Positions 44,326-56,115 of a stretch of 64,000 nucleotides of DNA are shown here, piece after piece. Made by a program: the position numbers and the translations under genes. This DNA comes from Cephalotus follicularis (Eukaryota > Streptophyta > Magnoliopsida > Oxalidales > Cephalotaceae): positions 44,810 through 108,809 of the forward strand of contig BDDD01005147.1 of NCBI GenBank assembly GCA_001972305.1, written 5' to 3'. The stretch's first letter is position 1. Every line of letters starts with the position of its first letter. Under the pieces are notes generated by a model. It saw only the letters and a list, made by a program, of their open reading frames with translations, ran no database searches and was not told the DNA's origin.

Positions 44326-45216
44326 TGTTGATGCAGAAATCCTTCTCTCAACAGTATCCTACGTGGAGGACTTTTATTTGTAGAGAGAAACGCTAGTCAC
44401 TGATGCCTTGAGGAAGAAGGTTGATCTCGGACACCTGCACAAGGTAACATAAATGGTGGAAGTCCAGGAGGTTGTTCTCCCGGGGACACTCCGACGCTCA
44501 AGTTAGACAAGTGCAGATGAAATAAGGTGCTTTAGAATGTAAAAATTGCTGACCTTTGTTCAGTATGTTGAACTTGTATTTATAGTGGAGTCTTGTAACT
44601 GATTGAGCGAGTAATCCGGATGTGATCGTTATCCCCTAGGGTAATGCCGAGGATCTCGGTCATTCCCTTGACCTCCGCCTATAATCTCGCTGTTTCCTTA
44701 AGTAGTTGGATATATCACTACTTCTTCATTTGGATAAGTGCAGATCCTGTGAAATCAGGTGAAGATAATAGCCTTATCCTGTAGATAAGGTTGAGGTCCT
44801 CCATTATAGGATGATATTGATTGTGATACTGCTGCAGAGGCCATGGTCCTCTTTGGTCCGAGAACCAAACTAACTTGAATATGTCCGAGAAGGAGCTTCT
44901 CAGTTTCTGTCTAGTGGAGACCGTATTTCCTGTTTCTTGTCTGATGGATTTTGTGGGCAGAGGTAGTCCTCGGCCCTTACACCTTGGATGTGGTCTTTGG
45001 GCTCACAGTCCGAGGAGTGTCCTCGGACTTGAGGTCTCAATGTGTTCTCTTCAAAAGATAATGATCCTCGGTTCTTGGTCCGAGATGGATATTCTTTGTC
45101 ATGTGTGCGCTCCTCGGCACGGCCTGTTTGTCAAGCTTGTAACCTCTGATGGACAGCTGGTCAAGTCTGCTGTGGACACCTGTCCTTGTCTTTATAAACA
45201 CATTTTTCCTCCATCA
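44326..45216 (-). repeat. Tat 5' LTR
   Basis: 891 bp, partner of 33315-34205; followed by the CTTAT duplication at 45217-45221. Confidence 0.95.
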
Positions 45217-46368
45217 CTTATAAATAAATAAAAAATGAAATGATTCATATTTAATGTTGTTCTCGAATATATATCTTTTAAATTGCATAATAATTTGATA
45301 TTCTAAATGTTTTTCTATTATTGTTTTGTACATACTTTATTCTTTTATTGTTAGATGTGTTGTTATAAATTTTTTTTTACTTAAATAATTAGTAGGATTT
45401 TCCAATCCCGAACCCACCCCACCTATCTCAGCTAATCAGTCGTATTAGAATCTTGATTCAAATGACTTTGCTTGAGATGTTGGAACCCAACCATCCTAAC
45501 TATTAATTAACAATGGTACAATCTAATTAAAGTCAAAATGTTGTTAAATAAGATCTAAGATTGAATACATGTTCCAAAAAACTTGAAGGGAATGTGTGTT
45601 TACGTTAAATTTAAGTAAAATATGTTGAATGAGTACCTAAATGGTTACAATTAATTAAGGGAAAATGTGTCAAGGCTAAAGGCCTATTTGTTTGCACTTA
45701 ATAATCATCTTAATCTGAATAATCAGATTTTTTTTTATTAAGTTATTTGTTTTAATATCTTAATAAGATCTTATAGTGTCTTAATACAACTTAATTAATG
45801 AGATGCGGAACAGAGTCTGAAACGCAAAGTGTCAAAACTTAATAAAAAATTAGACAAAAATATTCTCGTAAATATTTTAAAATCCTAACTCTACCCATCA
45901 AAACATTTTCTTATAATTCTCTCTTCACTTCTCTGTCACTCCATTGTAGCCGCACAAAAATAAAAAGTAAACTCTTCGTGGTTTTTTTTCTTTTTTTAAA
46001 TATCCAAACATTTGCTTTAATCAGTTTTTCTTGATTGGAAGATGGTAAGATTTCATTTTTTTCAATATCACAGCAGAATCCTATTTGCTTTTGGAATAAT
46101 CAGTACGGTATCCACCCCCTCTTTACATTTACCTATTGTTTAACGATGCTTTTATTTTTTTTGGGTCTATGGTACTAGTTTTGAAGTGTTTTATAGTATA
46201 ATTTATATTTCACGATTTTAGTTTTGAGATATTAATTTATATATTTTTATGTTGATGACTTTTTTAGTGTGTAATTGATTTTGTTATCTATTTAATTATG
46301 AATAATGACATATAAAATTATGAAAATATTAAATCATGGTTATAAAATATTTTTATACTTAAATTGAT
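45217..46368. other. Duplicated non-coding segment, copy 1 (right half) and MITE-like DNA
   Basis: 45230-45660 resembles 49880-50240 (ctcgaatatata.ttttaa, gatattctaa, ttttgta..tttatt). From about 45680 a different block begins (ggcctatttgtttgcacttaataatc), a phrase common at ends of plant MITEs; its other end was not found. No coding sequence seen. Confidence 0.5.
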
Positions 46369-47931
46369 TTGAGGTCGGCCATGGAGGCGACCAGTCGAGG
46401 GACTCGCTCGTCTGTACTGTGAGTGGAACGACTTTCTTTAACTTTTTATTCTGAAATGTTTTTTATATGGTTTGAATGTTTGAAACGTTTTACGATTTGT
46501 TTTCCGTATCTGAATGAATCTGAAATCTGTTTCTGTTCTGAAATCTGTTTAAGTTTTAATATCTGAAACTTTCATTTACTGTTTTCAAATGCTCGCACGG
46601 TTATAGTCATACTATGACACTATTTTCTGCTATATCTGTATACGATGAGAAAAATGATTCCTCTATCTGTTTAAATCTGTTTTAAATCTGTTTTTTTGAC
46701 GATGATATCTGAAATCTGTTTTGATGACTCAGATGAGTCTCTGTATTCTGTATTCTGAAATCTGAGTTCTATTTTCTGAAATCTGTTAAATATGTTTAGA
46801 TGCATGGTGATCTCGGTATTGTATTATATAAATGTATCTGATGCCCATGAGAGACTTGTCTACACATGTATGACTTTCTGCTGATGCTTGGACACGACGG
46901 TATCCTTGCCACTATTTCTGCTGGACGTTCGGCCCGACGGGGCCCAGGCGTCAACCTTACCTAGTAGACCCATGGCATCTCTATATATTTATTTCTGTTT
47001 AAAACTCTGTTACTATTATATGTATGAAAAATCTGAGGATTTGAATCTGTTTGAAAGAAATGGTCTGATATGATTTTCTGATCTGGTTTTCTGTTGTTTT
47101 TGGAAAACTTTGGTTTTATAAATCGATTTTAGATTTATATTCTGTTTAAGTTGTTTTTGATCTGTTTTATAAGTCAGAGTTTGGACTTAAATTCTGTTTC
47201 TGAAACTTCTGTTTAAGTTATTTTATACTTTTGTTTTACATTTCTGTAAAGATATTTATATGCGAGCAAAACTCTGCGGAGTCTTTTTGTTCCATCTCAC
47301 TAGTCCTGTGGACTAATCCTCTCTTCTGTTTTCTGTTTTTAGTTCTGACAGGTTAGTCTGGTGCGCTCTGTCAGCTGGAGTCTGTCTGTCTACTGAGGTG
47401 ATACCATATAAAAGGGCATGCTACCAGAGTCAACACATGCATATTATCATTTCATTAGTAATTAAATTTCTGCATTTCATATGTTTTTATATAACTGTTC
47501 TGTTTTCATTTAAAAAGGGTTGAACCCTACTCAGGTTTTAAGTTTTTGATAATACGGTTGAGGCAGAGCCCAACCCATTACTTGTTTTCTGTTTAAATTG
47601 TGATCTGCTGAGGGCTGAGCCCATTACAAACTGTTTCCTCCTTCGGGAGTGTGATTTTTACAAACTGTGTTTTTCTTTACAGGGGGCATAGTCCTATAAA
47701 CGAATACTACATGCCCGATTTTTGTAAAATTTTAAGAGTTAGAATTATTTTCAAGATTTTCAAGATTTTCAAGAAACTTTTATGTTTTCTTTCTGTTTTG
47801 AAGAACTTTCTGTTTTAAAATATATTTTCTGAATCTCTGTTCTGCTGAACCTACGAGGTGAGTCTCTGTTGGAAGGCTTGGCCTCGTAGCGAGCATGACG
47901 GATTCCAGCGGGGCTGGGTCCGGGCGTGACA
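46369..47931 (+). mobile_element. G1 gypsy LTR fragment
   Basis: Begins at gaggtcggccatggaggcgacc, the same text as 55138, and ends GTCCGGGCGTGACA. It follows 55138-56110 plus 58564-59084 in order, including the ggggcatagtcctataaacg and acctacgaggtgagtctctg blocks. The first third of the LTR (promoter and GC-rich block) is missing. It lacks the solo LTR that interrupts the 54165 copy. Confidence 0.75.
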
Positions 47932-48127
47932 TCAGTTTTCAGTACTGACAACTTATTTTAAACAAATACCACCTAAATAGTGGACCGTTTAAATCCGTTG
48001 TTAAGTGAACGATATGAAGAATGCCATATGTTTATGATCATGAAATATTTACATCTTTATAATTCTACATGTTACTACTTCCAATGCTCAAATAGATAAG
48101 AAAAAGTTTGCATAGTTTTATCATTAC
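47932..48127. other. Unassigned spacer
   Basis: 196 bp of AT-rich sequence between a G1 LTR end and a Tat LTR; nothing recognised. Confidence 0.5.
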
Positions 48128-48618
48128 CGTTGATGCAAAAAAACATTTATTGAACAGCATCCCACGTGTAGGGGCTTGATTTGTTGAAGGAAAAGCTGTG
48201 AAATGCTCCGAGAAGGTGGTTTGAATGGCGTTACTATATTCCCTGCACAAGAAAGGCAAATTATACGAAGGTCCGGGAGAGTTTATTTACGGGGACACTC
48301 TAATGCTAAAGTCAGACAAGACATGAAACGGAATCACAAGGTGCTTTTAAGTGTTAAAGTGGCGGACCTGTGCTGTGTCTTGAATTCTTGTATTTATAGA
48401 AGGTGATTGTAACTGCCTAGCATGATTTTCGGAGCTGATATGTATCCCTTAAGGAAATACCGAGGATCTCGGGCCATTTCCCTGATTCCCCACCTGATAT
48501 GGTGCCATTCCGTTATTTGGCATTATCCTTTCCAAAATTAGAGCGCTCGGCCACATACCTGGCTCGCTCTCCCGAGGACACATGGCAAGTGAATTAAGAA
48601 AGATTTTTTTCCATATCA
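48128..48618 (-). mobile_element. Tat LTR, subfamily 2, probably 3' end
   Basis: Starts (c)gttgatgcaa and ends CCATATCA; shares acgtgtaggggcttgatttgtt with the LTR at 59567. Followed by tatgccctcctgatcttctt, a degraded version of the Tat PPT region (compare 34206 and 60112). So about 70 bp of internal sequence survive before the element is lost. Confidence 0.7.
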
Positions 48619-48664
48619 TATGCCCTCCTGATCTTCTTTTTTCTGGGCTTGGCAGAGAAAGAAG

Positions 48665-49235
48665 ACCAAAGTTTACAAATTTTGGGCCAAGCACGGCTCA
48701 GTCATTCTGTGCCTATGGCCTAGCTCACATCACTTCGAAAAATTTGATATAAATTTGAAACGGCTCAGTCATTCTGTGCCTATGGCCTAGCTCACATCAC
48801 TTCGAAAAATTTGATATAAATTTGAAACAATAAGAATGACATAATTTTAAACAATAAAAAAAAAGGAATAACTCACATCCTTAATCCTCTTAAACAACAT
48901 TATTGATCTTTTTATTGAATCCATTATAATGTGAGAATTGAATAAAGTTAAAATTGAATAAACATGCAAGATGAATATAAATTGAATTGATATTAAAAGT
49001 AGTACGACTAAAAGAACCCGAACATTTAACTTACAATGTTAAAACCAATTTAATTATAATGAATTAATGAAAACCTTGTACAAAATTATAACAATAATGA
49101 TTAATGATCAAATTTTATCAAAAAATTTAAATTATTTGTGGCACAATCGTGTTGGGTCGTGCCATAGGCATGGACCATGGTTGTGGCTTGCTGGTTCCTG
49201 TCGTGCTGAGCCAAAATTATAAGTCACATCATGCG
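48665..49235. mobile_element. Foldback-like element with GC-rich inverted ends
   Basis: The left end (ttttgggccaagcacggctcag...gtgcctatggcc) and right end (ggtcgtgccataggcatgg...cgtgctgagccaaaatta) are rough inverted repeats around an AT-rich middle (48830-49120). A second copy with only one left unit is at 53738-54164, with its right part cut by the G1 LTR. No duplication identified. Confidence 0.55.
48695..48828. repeat. Perfect 2 x 67-bp tandem duplication
   Basis: 48695-48761 and 48762-48828 are identical. The homologous segment at 53765-53825 exists once, so this is a recent duplication or an assembly duplication. Confidence 0.95.
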
Positions 49236-50312
49236 AATGGGTTTTCATCCCATGGCCTAGCACCACCGTATAAGTTGCGTTACATGGGAGATCATGGTAG
49301 GGTCTGCGTGGGGTTTACTCTGCAGCAACATGCTGAAACGACATGTAGTTGAAAGGGTTCCTTGTATGTCGAGCTAGTGGATAAGTTTTCTACTGCTGGT
49401 CGTTTTAGTATTTGTTCATGCAAACTTGATCGATTTTTAATTCTTTTAAACCAATGAACAAGCGTAAATCTCAATCACATTGTGGGCATGCCTTGAACCT
49501 TAAAGAACGGGATATGTGAACTCAACATCCTTTCTAATCCAAATATCGGAGCAGAGGGGTTGGAAGCCACAAGAGAGCGTGGAAAATAAATCGAGGCTTT
49601 TTGTTATGAGATCCTAAATTTAACCACTGGAGTCTCCCATTGTGCAGTTGTTTCTTGATTGTTTTGTTTGAAATGACAATACGTTAATCAAATTAAATTA
49701 ATAGCGAGTAGGAGTGTATCAAAAAAATGTGAAATTTTTTGTCAATTATTTCTTACAAGGTATTTTTGGATGTTATATATGTTAAGCAATTATTTAAGTA
49801 CTTGTAAGTAATTGATATCTTCCTCATTCTTAAAAACACACACACAAATTGAAAAATCTTAATATAAATTAGGGTTATTTAAATAGAAATAATAAAATTA
49901 TTCAAATAAAATATCTCGCTCGAATATATAATTTTTGAGTTTCATAAAGAGTTGACATTCTAATTATGTTTATGTTAATATTTTGTATTTTATTTTCTCT
50001 TATATTATTACTTTTTATTTAAAACTGAATTTGTAGGCTTTTATAATTCTAAATCCAACATCACCTAATCAATTTTATATTGGCCTTGATTTTAATAACC
50101 TTGCTTTACATATTGGAAGTTTACCATCCAACTCTAGTAATTAATGAGACAAACTAACTAAAGTGAAAATGTTATTGAGCTAGATTTTAGACCGAACACT
50201 TCGTTAAAGCCTATTAAAGTCCTCCAATGCCAAGTTGCCAACAGAGACAACGTTGGTTACGGGGATATACGTAGAGAACAAATTAATACTATGAAAAACT
50301 TAACATTTTAGC
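49236..50312. other. Duplicated non-coding segment, copy 2
   Basis: 49374-49760 resembles 59093-59490 (gtggataagttttctact, gtatttgttcatgcaaacttgatcg, gacaatacgttaatcaaa). 49880-50240 resembles 45230-45660. This copy has no Tat insertion. A minus-strand splice-like or coding signal was not seen. Confidence 0.6.
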
Positions 50313-50975
50313 TCCGTTTATTTGGAGGAAAATATTTTTTTGAAAAATATTTTTTTTATTTTCTTATATTTGGTAACATTTAGAAAATAAATCAACGAAA
50401 AATATTTCTCAGTCAACGGAAAATTTTAATATAAATATAAGAAAATATTTTTTTAAAAAAAATAGAAAACATTTTCCCCTCCTTTATCTTTCACTTCCCA
50501 TTCAAGTAAGTTTTTCTTTCCCTCTCTCTATCTAACTCTCTTTCTCTCCCTCTTTTGTCTCTGTTTAACTCTCTCTCCTTCTCTCTCTCTATATATTTTG
50601 TCTCTCTCTTTCTATCTCACTCTCTTACTCCCTCTTTGTGTCTATTCTATCACTCTCTATCTGTATATTTTATTATAGATATTTTAATAGACAAAAAAGA
50701 AAATAATTTTCAGATTGTGTTATAAATAATAAAAAATATTTTCTATATTATAAACCAAACATATAAATATTTTAATAGATAAAAAATGATTTTATTAACA
50801 AAAGAAAATAATTTTCAGATTGTGTTATAAATAATGAAAAATATTTTCTAGATTATAAACCAAACCTATAGATATTTTAATAGATAAAAAATGATTTTAT
50901 TAACAAAAGAAAATATTTTTCAGATTCTGTTATAAACAATAAAAAATATTTTCTAGATTATTTTCCTCCAAACAA
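50313..50975 (+). mobile_element. MITE-like non-autonomous element, copy A
   Basis: Inverted ends TTTGGAGGAAAATA (50321-50334) and TATTTTCCTCCAAA (50959-50972). A CT-rich run (50515-50660) and a 105-bp tandem repeat lie inside. An inverted copy is at 32408-33132. Non-coding. Confidence 0.72.
50672..50957. repeat. 105-bp tandem repeat, about 2.7 units
   Basis: The word ttttcagatt(g/c)tgttataaa recurs at 50711, 50816 and 50921, exactly 105 bp apart, with matching text between (tagataaaaaatgattttattaac). Copy B of the element lacks the array. Confidence 0.9.
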
Positions 50976-51029
50976 TTCTTGTGATTACATATATTATAGA
51001 ATTTTAAAATAGCCATTAATTTGATGTAC

Positions 51030-51150
51030 GAGGCAATATGTAAAGAATTAATGAACACCCGTGTGTTCTATATTTGGTCCTTCCACTTAGAAGGTCCTTA
51101 GTCTCTTATAGAGTTGCAACTAGGTCGTGCCCCACTGAGTTGAAGATATA
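51030..51150. repeat. Single unit of a ~90-bp repeat
   Basis: cgtgtgttctatatttggtcc...aaggtcctta...agttgcaactaggtcgtgccccactgag; three related units stand in tandem at 53455-53720. Confidence 0.7.
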
Positions 51151-51836
51151 AATAGATTGCTTTGGTATTCTTTCTATGAAAAGGAGTATCCTAAAATTAG
51201 GATAAAATCTCAATTTGACCGCTTTAAATATTTAAGTTTATTTTTAATTTGGCGTTTAACTTACAATTTTTCTCAATTAAACATTTAACTTATTAAAAGT
51301 GTCCAATTTGTCGTCTACCGTCAATCTTTATTAATAGCTTAACGAAATATAACTCAAAACGACGTCGTTTTGAGTTATTTTCCTCAATAAATATCACGTG
51401 TGTCACGTGTTTTGTGAAAAAAATCTCAATCAAACATCCAACATATATAAAATTTTCAATTTTGCATCAAATATAATTTTTTGTTTTTAACTCAAACAAT
51501 AATTATGATTACTTCAATATTTTGAATTATAATAAATCTTATTTTTTTGAATTAATTTAATATTTTTTATTGTATAACAAAGAATGTTTTTTATAATTTA
51601 AAATATTAAATTAATCATAATTGTAGTTTATGTTAAAAAAATAATCAGCTAACAAAACTTAATTGAAAAAAAACATGTATTATATATTTTTATATGCGTA
51701 ATCAAATTATAGTTTATATAATTTTACATATTTACTAACATTTTCAGTAAATTTATGAGTTCTAAAATAAATTGAATTGCTATTTAATATTTTTATTTAA
51801 TTGCAATATAAAACTATGAATTATTAATTTTTTATA

Positions 51837-51837
51837 N
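51837..51837. other. Ambiguous base N
   Basis: The only N in the window, exactly at the point where the Tat LTR fragment starts without its proper end; possible assembly join. Confidence 0.95.
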
Positions 51838-52586
51838 ACACACTGAGACCACAAGTCCGAGGACACTCCTCGGACTCAAAGGCAGAAGACCATATTCGCG
51901 GCGTGAGGGCCGAGGACTCCCTCGGCCCAAAGTGTCTATAAGGTGGAGAACAGGAGATACGGTCTCCTGTACACAGAAACTGAGGACCTCTTCCTCGGAC
52001 GTCCTCATACTTGTTCTATCCTCGGAACCACAGCACAGACCCACTTTCCTCTGCAGAGATATCACAACCAATAATGGAGGACCTCAGCCTTATCAACAGG
52101 ATAAGGGGATAATCATTACCAGATTCGTCGGGATTTAAGCTTATCCAATTAAGGAGATAGAATCCCAATCAACAACTACAAAAGGAAAGAGGCGATATTC
52201 AAGGAAGAGATAAAGGAAAGCAGCTACATTATAGGCGGAGATAAGGGAATGTCCGAGATCCTCGGCACTTCCTAGGGGATAACAATCAATCCGATTTACA
52301 CGCTCAACCAGTTACCAAAATCCACTATAAATACAAGTTCAACACACTGAACAAAGGTGAGCAATTTTTACATTCAAGAGAGAATAATATTTCATCTGCA
52401 CTTAACTAACTTGAGCGTCAGAGTGTCCCTGGGAGAACAACCTCCTGGGCCTTCACCATTGCTGCTACTTGTGCAGGTATCCTAGATCCATTTCTTCCTT
52501 ACAGGCATCCGTGACGAAGCGTTTCTCTTAACAAATCAAAGTCCTCCACGTAGGATACTGTTGAGAGAAGGATTTCTGTATCAACA
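51838..52586 (+). mobile_element. Truncated Tat LTR
   Basis: Same LTR type as 33315-34205 but reverse-complemented relative to it: the right end is ...AGGATTTCTGTATCAACA (rc TGTTGATACAG), with cctacgtggagga(ctttgatttg). About 140-170 bp of the far end are missing at the N (51837). Confidence 0.8.
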
Positions 52587-52939
52587 TAAATTAATCATAA
52601 TTGTTATTTACGTTAAAAATAAATAAATAAATTATATTTGATGCTAAATTGAAACTTTTGTATATGTTGGACAATAAATTGAAACTTTTATATATGTTGG
52701 ATGCTTGATTGTGATTTTAACAAAAAAATGTGACACACGTGACATTTATTGAATAAAATAATCAAAACGAAGTTGTTTTAAGTTATATTCAATTAAGTAT
52801 TAACGTAGGTTGACGGTAAACGTCAAATTGAACACTTTTAATGAGTTAGACGCTTGATTGAGAAAATTTTCATATTAGACATTACATTAAAAATACACAT
52901 ATATTTGGAGAGATCGATTTAAGATTTTTCTTAATTTTA

Positions 52940-53265
52940 TTGTTTTTGTATCTCTTTGTAGTTTTTATTTTAATTTATTTATGTAGTTTAAGATTAAAAC
53001 ATGAGATTCTAACAATCCTATAAGACTTAGGCGTGCATTTAGTGGTGCCGCTATAACAGTAATACTAAGGAGCTTGCTTTTTATAGTGCCCAAACTAATT
53101 AAATGTCAAAACTAAATAGAGTTTGGAATTGTTGATAAATATCTTTATTTTTCCATTAGTGGCATCCGAATATCTTCAGAAAAGAACACTGTACGATCAT
53201 ACAAGTGGGTACAAGGATGCAAGAACAAGAATATTAATTTCAGCATGCACGACACAAGTAGAAAA
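52940..53265. other. Unassigned AT-rich spacer
   Basis: No coding or repeat match seen except the SINE duplication (GTAGAAAA, 53258-53265) at its right end. Confidence 0.5.
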
Positions 53266-53399
53266 AGCATTTTTTAAGAGGGAGGGGGGACTCATCTAAA
53301 TGGAGATTGAATTTTTTGAATGGAGGTGTGAAGATTTAAACCTTGGTCTATACCAAAATAACCCACACCTCTAACCATTAGGCCAGAGGTACTTCCACC
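53266..53399 (-). mobile_element. tRNA-derived SINE, TSD GTAGAAAA
   Basis: On the minus strand an A box TGGCCTAATGG (53385-53375) and a B box GGTTTAAATCT (53342-53332), 32 nt apart, followed by about 60 bp of tail ending in an A-rich run. GTAGAAAA flanks it at 53258-53265 and 53400-53407. It is 134 bp long, normal for plant SINEs. Transcription would be by RNA polymerase III. Confidence 0.82.
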
Positions 53400-53454
53400 G
53401 TAGAAAAGATCTTACGAAAAAAATAACAAACAGAAATACGGATAAATAATTGTT

Positions 53455-53725
53455 GAAATGAACATTGGCGCCTGTCATATATTTGGCCATCCATTTAGAA
53501 GCTCCTTCGTTGCTGATAGAGTTGCAACTGGGTTGTGCCCGACTGAGAGGAACACCGTGTGTCCTATATTTGGTCCCTCCAATGAAGAGGTCCCTAATTG
53601 CTTATAGGGTAAAGCGTGCCCCATTGAGCTGAACATCCGAGTGTCTTATATTTGGCCCCTCCATTTAGAAGGTCCTTAATTGCTTATAAAGTTACGACAA
53701 GGTTAGGCACTACAAGGTTGGAAAT
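53455..53725. repeat. ~90-bp tandem repeat, three diverged units
   Basis: Units near 53459, 53551 and 53627, each with atatttgg(c/t)cc(t)cca...(a)gaag.tcc..a.ttgct.ata.....gttg/tgcccca.tgag. A fourth unit stands alone at 51030-51150. Confidence 0.75.
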
Positions 53726-54164
53726 GCGTCCGGGCCAAAGTTTACAAAATTTGGGCCAAGCAACACTCAGTCGTGCTGTGTCTATGGTTAGCTCGAGTGA
53801 TTTAAAAAAATGATATGTTTTTTAAACAATAAGCAATGACATAATTAAAAAAAAAAAAAAAAACTCACATCTTCATTCCTCTGAAGTTTCTTTCTTGATC
53901 TTTTATTGAATCCATTTTAATGTGAGAATTGACTAAAGTTAAAATATAATAAATATGCAAGATAAATAATAAATTGAATTGATATTATAAATAGTATGAC
54001 CTAAAAGAACTCGAAACTCGTGTAACCTATAATGATAAAACCAATGTAATTAAAATGAATTAACAAAAGTCTTGTTCAAAATTATTATATAAATTTTTAT
54101 TAAATATATTAAATTAAATCATTGTCATAATTGTGGTGGGTCGTTCCTTAGGAATGGTTGTGGC
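53726..54164. other. Duplicated non-coding segment, copy 3 (left half)
   Basis: Follows 48665-49200 in order (cgggccaaagtttacaaa, tttattgaatccatt.taatgtgagaattga, gtggtgggtcgttcc.taggaatgg). It is cut at about 54164 by the G1 LTR and resumes at 59091. About 200 bp present in copy 2 (49190-49370) are missing at the junction. Confidence 0.65.
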
Positions 54165-56115
54165 TTGTTGGTCGCCTCTCTCTTCCTCTCTCCCGTTCTC
54201 TCTCTGATTTTTTCCTCTGCCGCCGGCGTCACTGCTAATATGGCACCGGCGAGACCACCGACGGGCCCGCCTCAGTCTCCCGAGCACACCGGTCCCCACC
54301 CCATCGCCAGTGAACGGCCACCGTGGGCGCGCGAAGCTTCTCTCTCTCAGCCTCTGTTTTGCATCGATCCGCCGTCTCTGGTGACCGTCACGGCAATGCG
54401 AGCCCAGATTCGGCATCTTGGCATTGCGGCGGTTCGAAGGCGACCAACCCCGACCCGTGACGACTTCGGCAGCGCAGATCGGCGGCTAAGGCAGCCACGG
54501 TCAACACGCCCGTTCCTGCCAGATGCGGCGGCGCCATGACCAACGCGCCTCAGATCCGTGATCCTCGTCCTCTGACGCTCCAAATCTGACCCTGAGGTTG
54601 CCTGACCGCCGCGCGTGGCTGACATGCGCCGGTCAGCGGCGACGCATGGGCCCAAGCGCTGGCAACCTTCGACAGCGCGTTTCAGACGCGTCCAGCTTTT
54701 TGACTCCGTTTTTCGCATGGAGGTGATCCGTTCTAGTTCCGTTCTGAGATTCTGGCTCTGAGCTCCGTTCCGTCCGATTTCGGTAAACTTTGAACTTCCA
54801 TCCGTTAGTTTTGTTTTCTGTGGAATTCTGTATTTCTGTATTTGTATATGTTTCTGTTATATATATGAACTTGAATTGAGTAATCAACTCGAAATTGGAT
54901 AACCTGGACAACCACTTGGACTTACTTTAATGTTTTCAAAAGGATGTTTAAATTGAATGTTTAAAAGATGTTTTTAATAATCTAACTTCTGTTCTGTCAC
55001 CGTATTGATCGGTTATAGTTTTTTGACATCTGCATGCATTTCATTGCATAAAGCATTGCACGTCTTAGTACGTGTTTGAGTTCTGATAGTCTGTCGTCTG
55101 TCTGTTTGTTTGTCTGTTGGCAGAGGATCCTATCGTTGAGGTCGGCCATGGAGGCGACCGGTCGAGGGACTTGCTCGTCTGTTCTATGAGTGAAACGCTT
55201 TTCTTCAACCTTTTTACTCTGAAGTTCTTTTTAATGGTTTGAATGTCTGAACGTTTTTACTTATTTATTTCCATATCTGAATGAATTTTGATCTTTTCTG
55301 TTTCTGAAAGATGTTTAAGTTTTAATGTCTGAAACTTTCTTTTAATGTTTTCAAACGCTCGCAAGATGATAGTCATAGTATGATGCTATTTTAAGATATA
55401 TCTGTATTTGATGAGAAAATGAATTCTGTATCTGTTTGAATCTGTTTAAGTCTATTTTCAATCTGTTTTGACGGTTTTTTGTATCTGTTTAAATATGTTT
55501 AAAAATCTGTTCTGAGACATTGGTAATTTTTCTGTATCTGCTGAATCTATTAAATATGTTTAGATGCATGGTGATCTCGGTATTGTATTGATTACTTTTT
55601 GATGCCCGTGAGAGGCACTGTATGCATGTGTATAACTTTCTATTGATGCTTTGACACGATGGTGTCATTGCCGCTATTTCTGTTGGACGTTCGGTCCGGC
55701 GGGGCCCAGGCTTCAACCTTACCTAGTAGATCCATTGCATATTTATATGTTTATTATGTTTAAACTGTTTTAAATACTACATATATCTGAGTTCTGAGGA
55801 ATTAAATCTATTTTGGGAAAAAGATATGACTTTCTGTTGATTCTGTTAACTTTTGTTTTAATCTGTTTTATAAATCGGATTTCTGATTTTCTTTCTGTTT
55901 CTGAACCTCTGTTTAAGTTTATTTTATACCTTGGTTATATCTTTTTTTGTTAAGATATGTTTTATTGCGAGCAAAACTCTACGGAGTCTTTTTGTTCCAT
56001 CTCACTAGTCATGTGGACTAACCCCTCCTCTGTTTTCTGTTTTTAAATCTGACAGGTTAGTCTGCTGCGCTTTGTCAGCTGGAGTCTGTCTGTTTAGGTG
56101 GGACCACAAGGGCAT

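Larger units (their letters stand above)
33315..45216 (-). mobile_element. Tat-lineage Ty3/gypsy element, 11.9 kb, TSD CTTAT
   Basis: Two 891-bp LTRs (33315-34205 and 44326-45216), TGTTGATGCAG...CTCCATCA, flanked by perfect CTTAT (33310-33314, 45217-45221). Minus-strand order: 5' LTR (44326-45216), primer-binding region, gag, protease, RT, RNase H, integrase, spacer with a 25-bp repeat, an antisense gene, PPT, 3' LTR. I count about 18 differences between the LTRs (about 2 percent), mostly C/T, so the insertion is fairly recent. Pol and gag carry several stops, so it is probably not autonomous. Confidence 0.92.
51192..52939. mobile_element. Long-TIR (foldback/MULE-like) element with a Tat LTR inside
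   Basis: The left arm (51192-51530) is inverted in the right arm (52620-52939). Examples: taaaattaggataaaatct / agatttttcttaatttta at the tips, attaaaagtg / cacttttaat, and caaacatccaacatatata / tatatatgttggatgcttg. Arms of about 330-400 bp, diverged, AT-rich, no coding sequence. A 33-bp part of the right arm (ttgaaacttttgtatatgttgga) is duplicated. No flanking duplication was recognised. Confidence 0.7.

Noticed and set aside
53332-53385. A tRNA gene
   Set aside because: A and B boxes are present but no acceptor stem or anticodon arm can be formed; the duplication and tail show a SINE.
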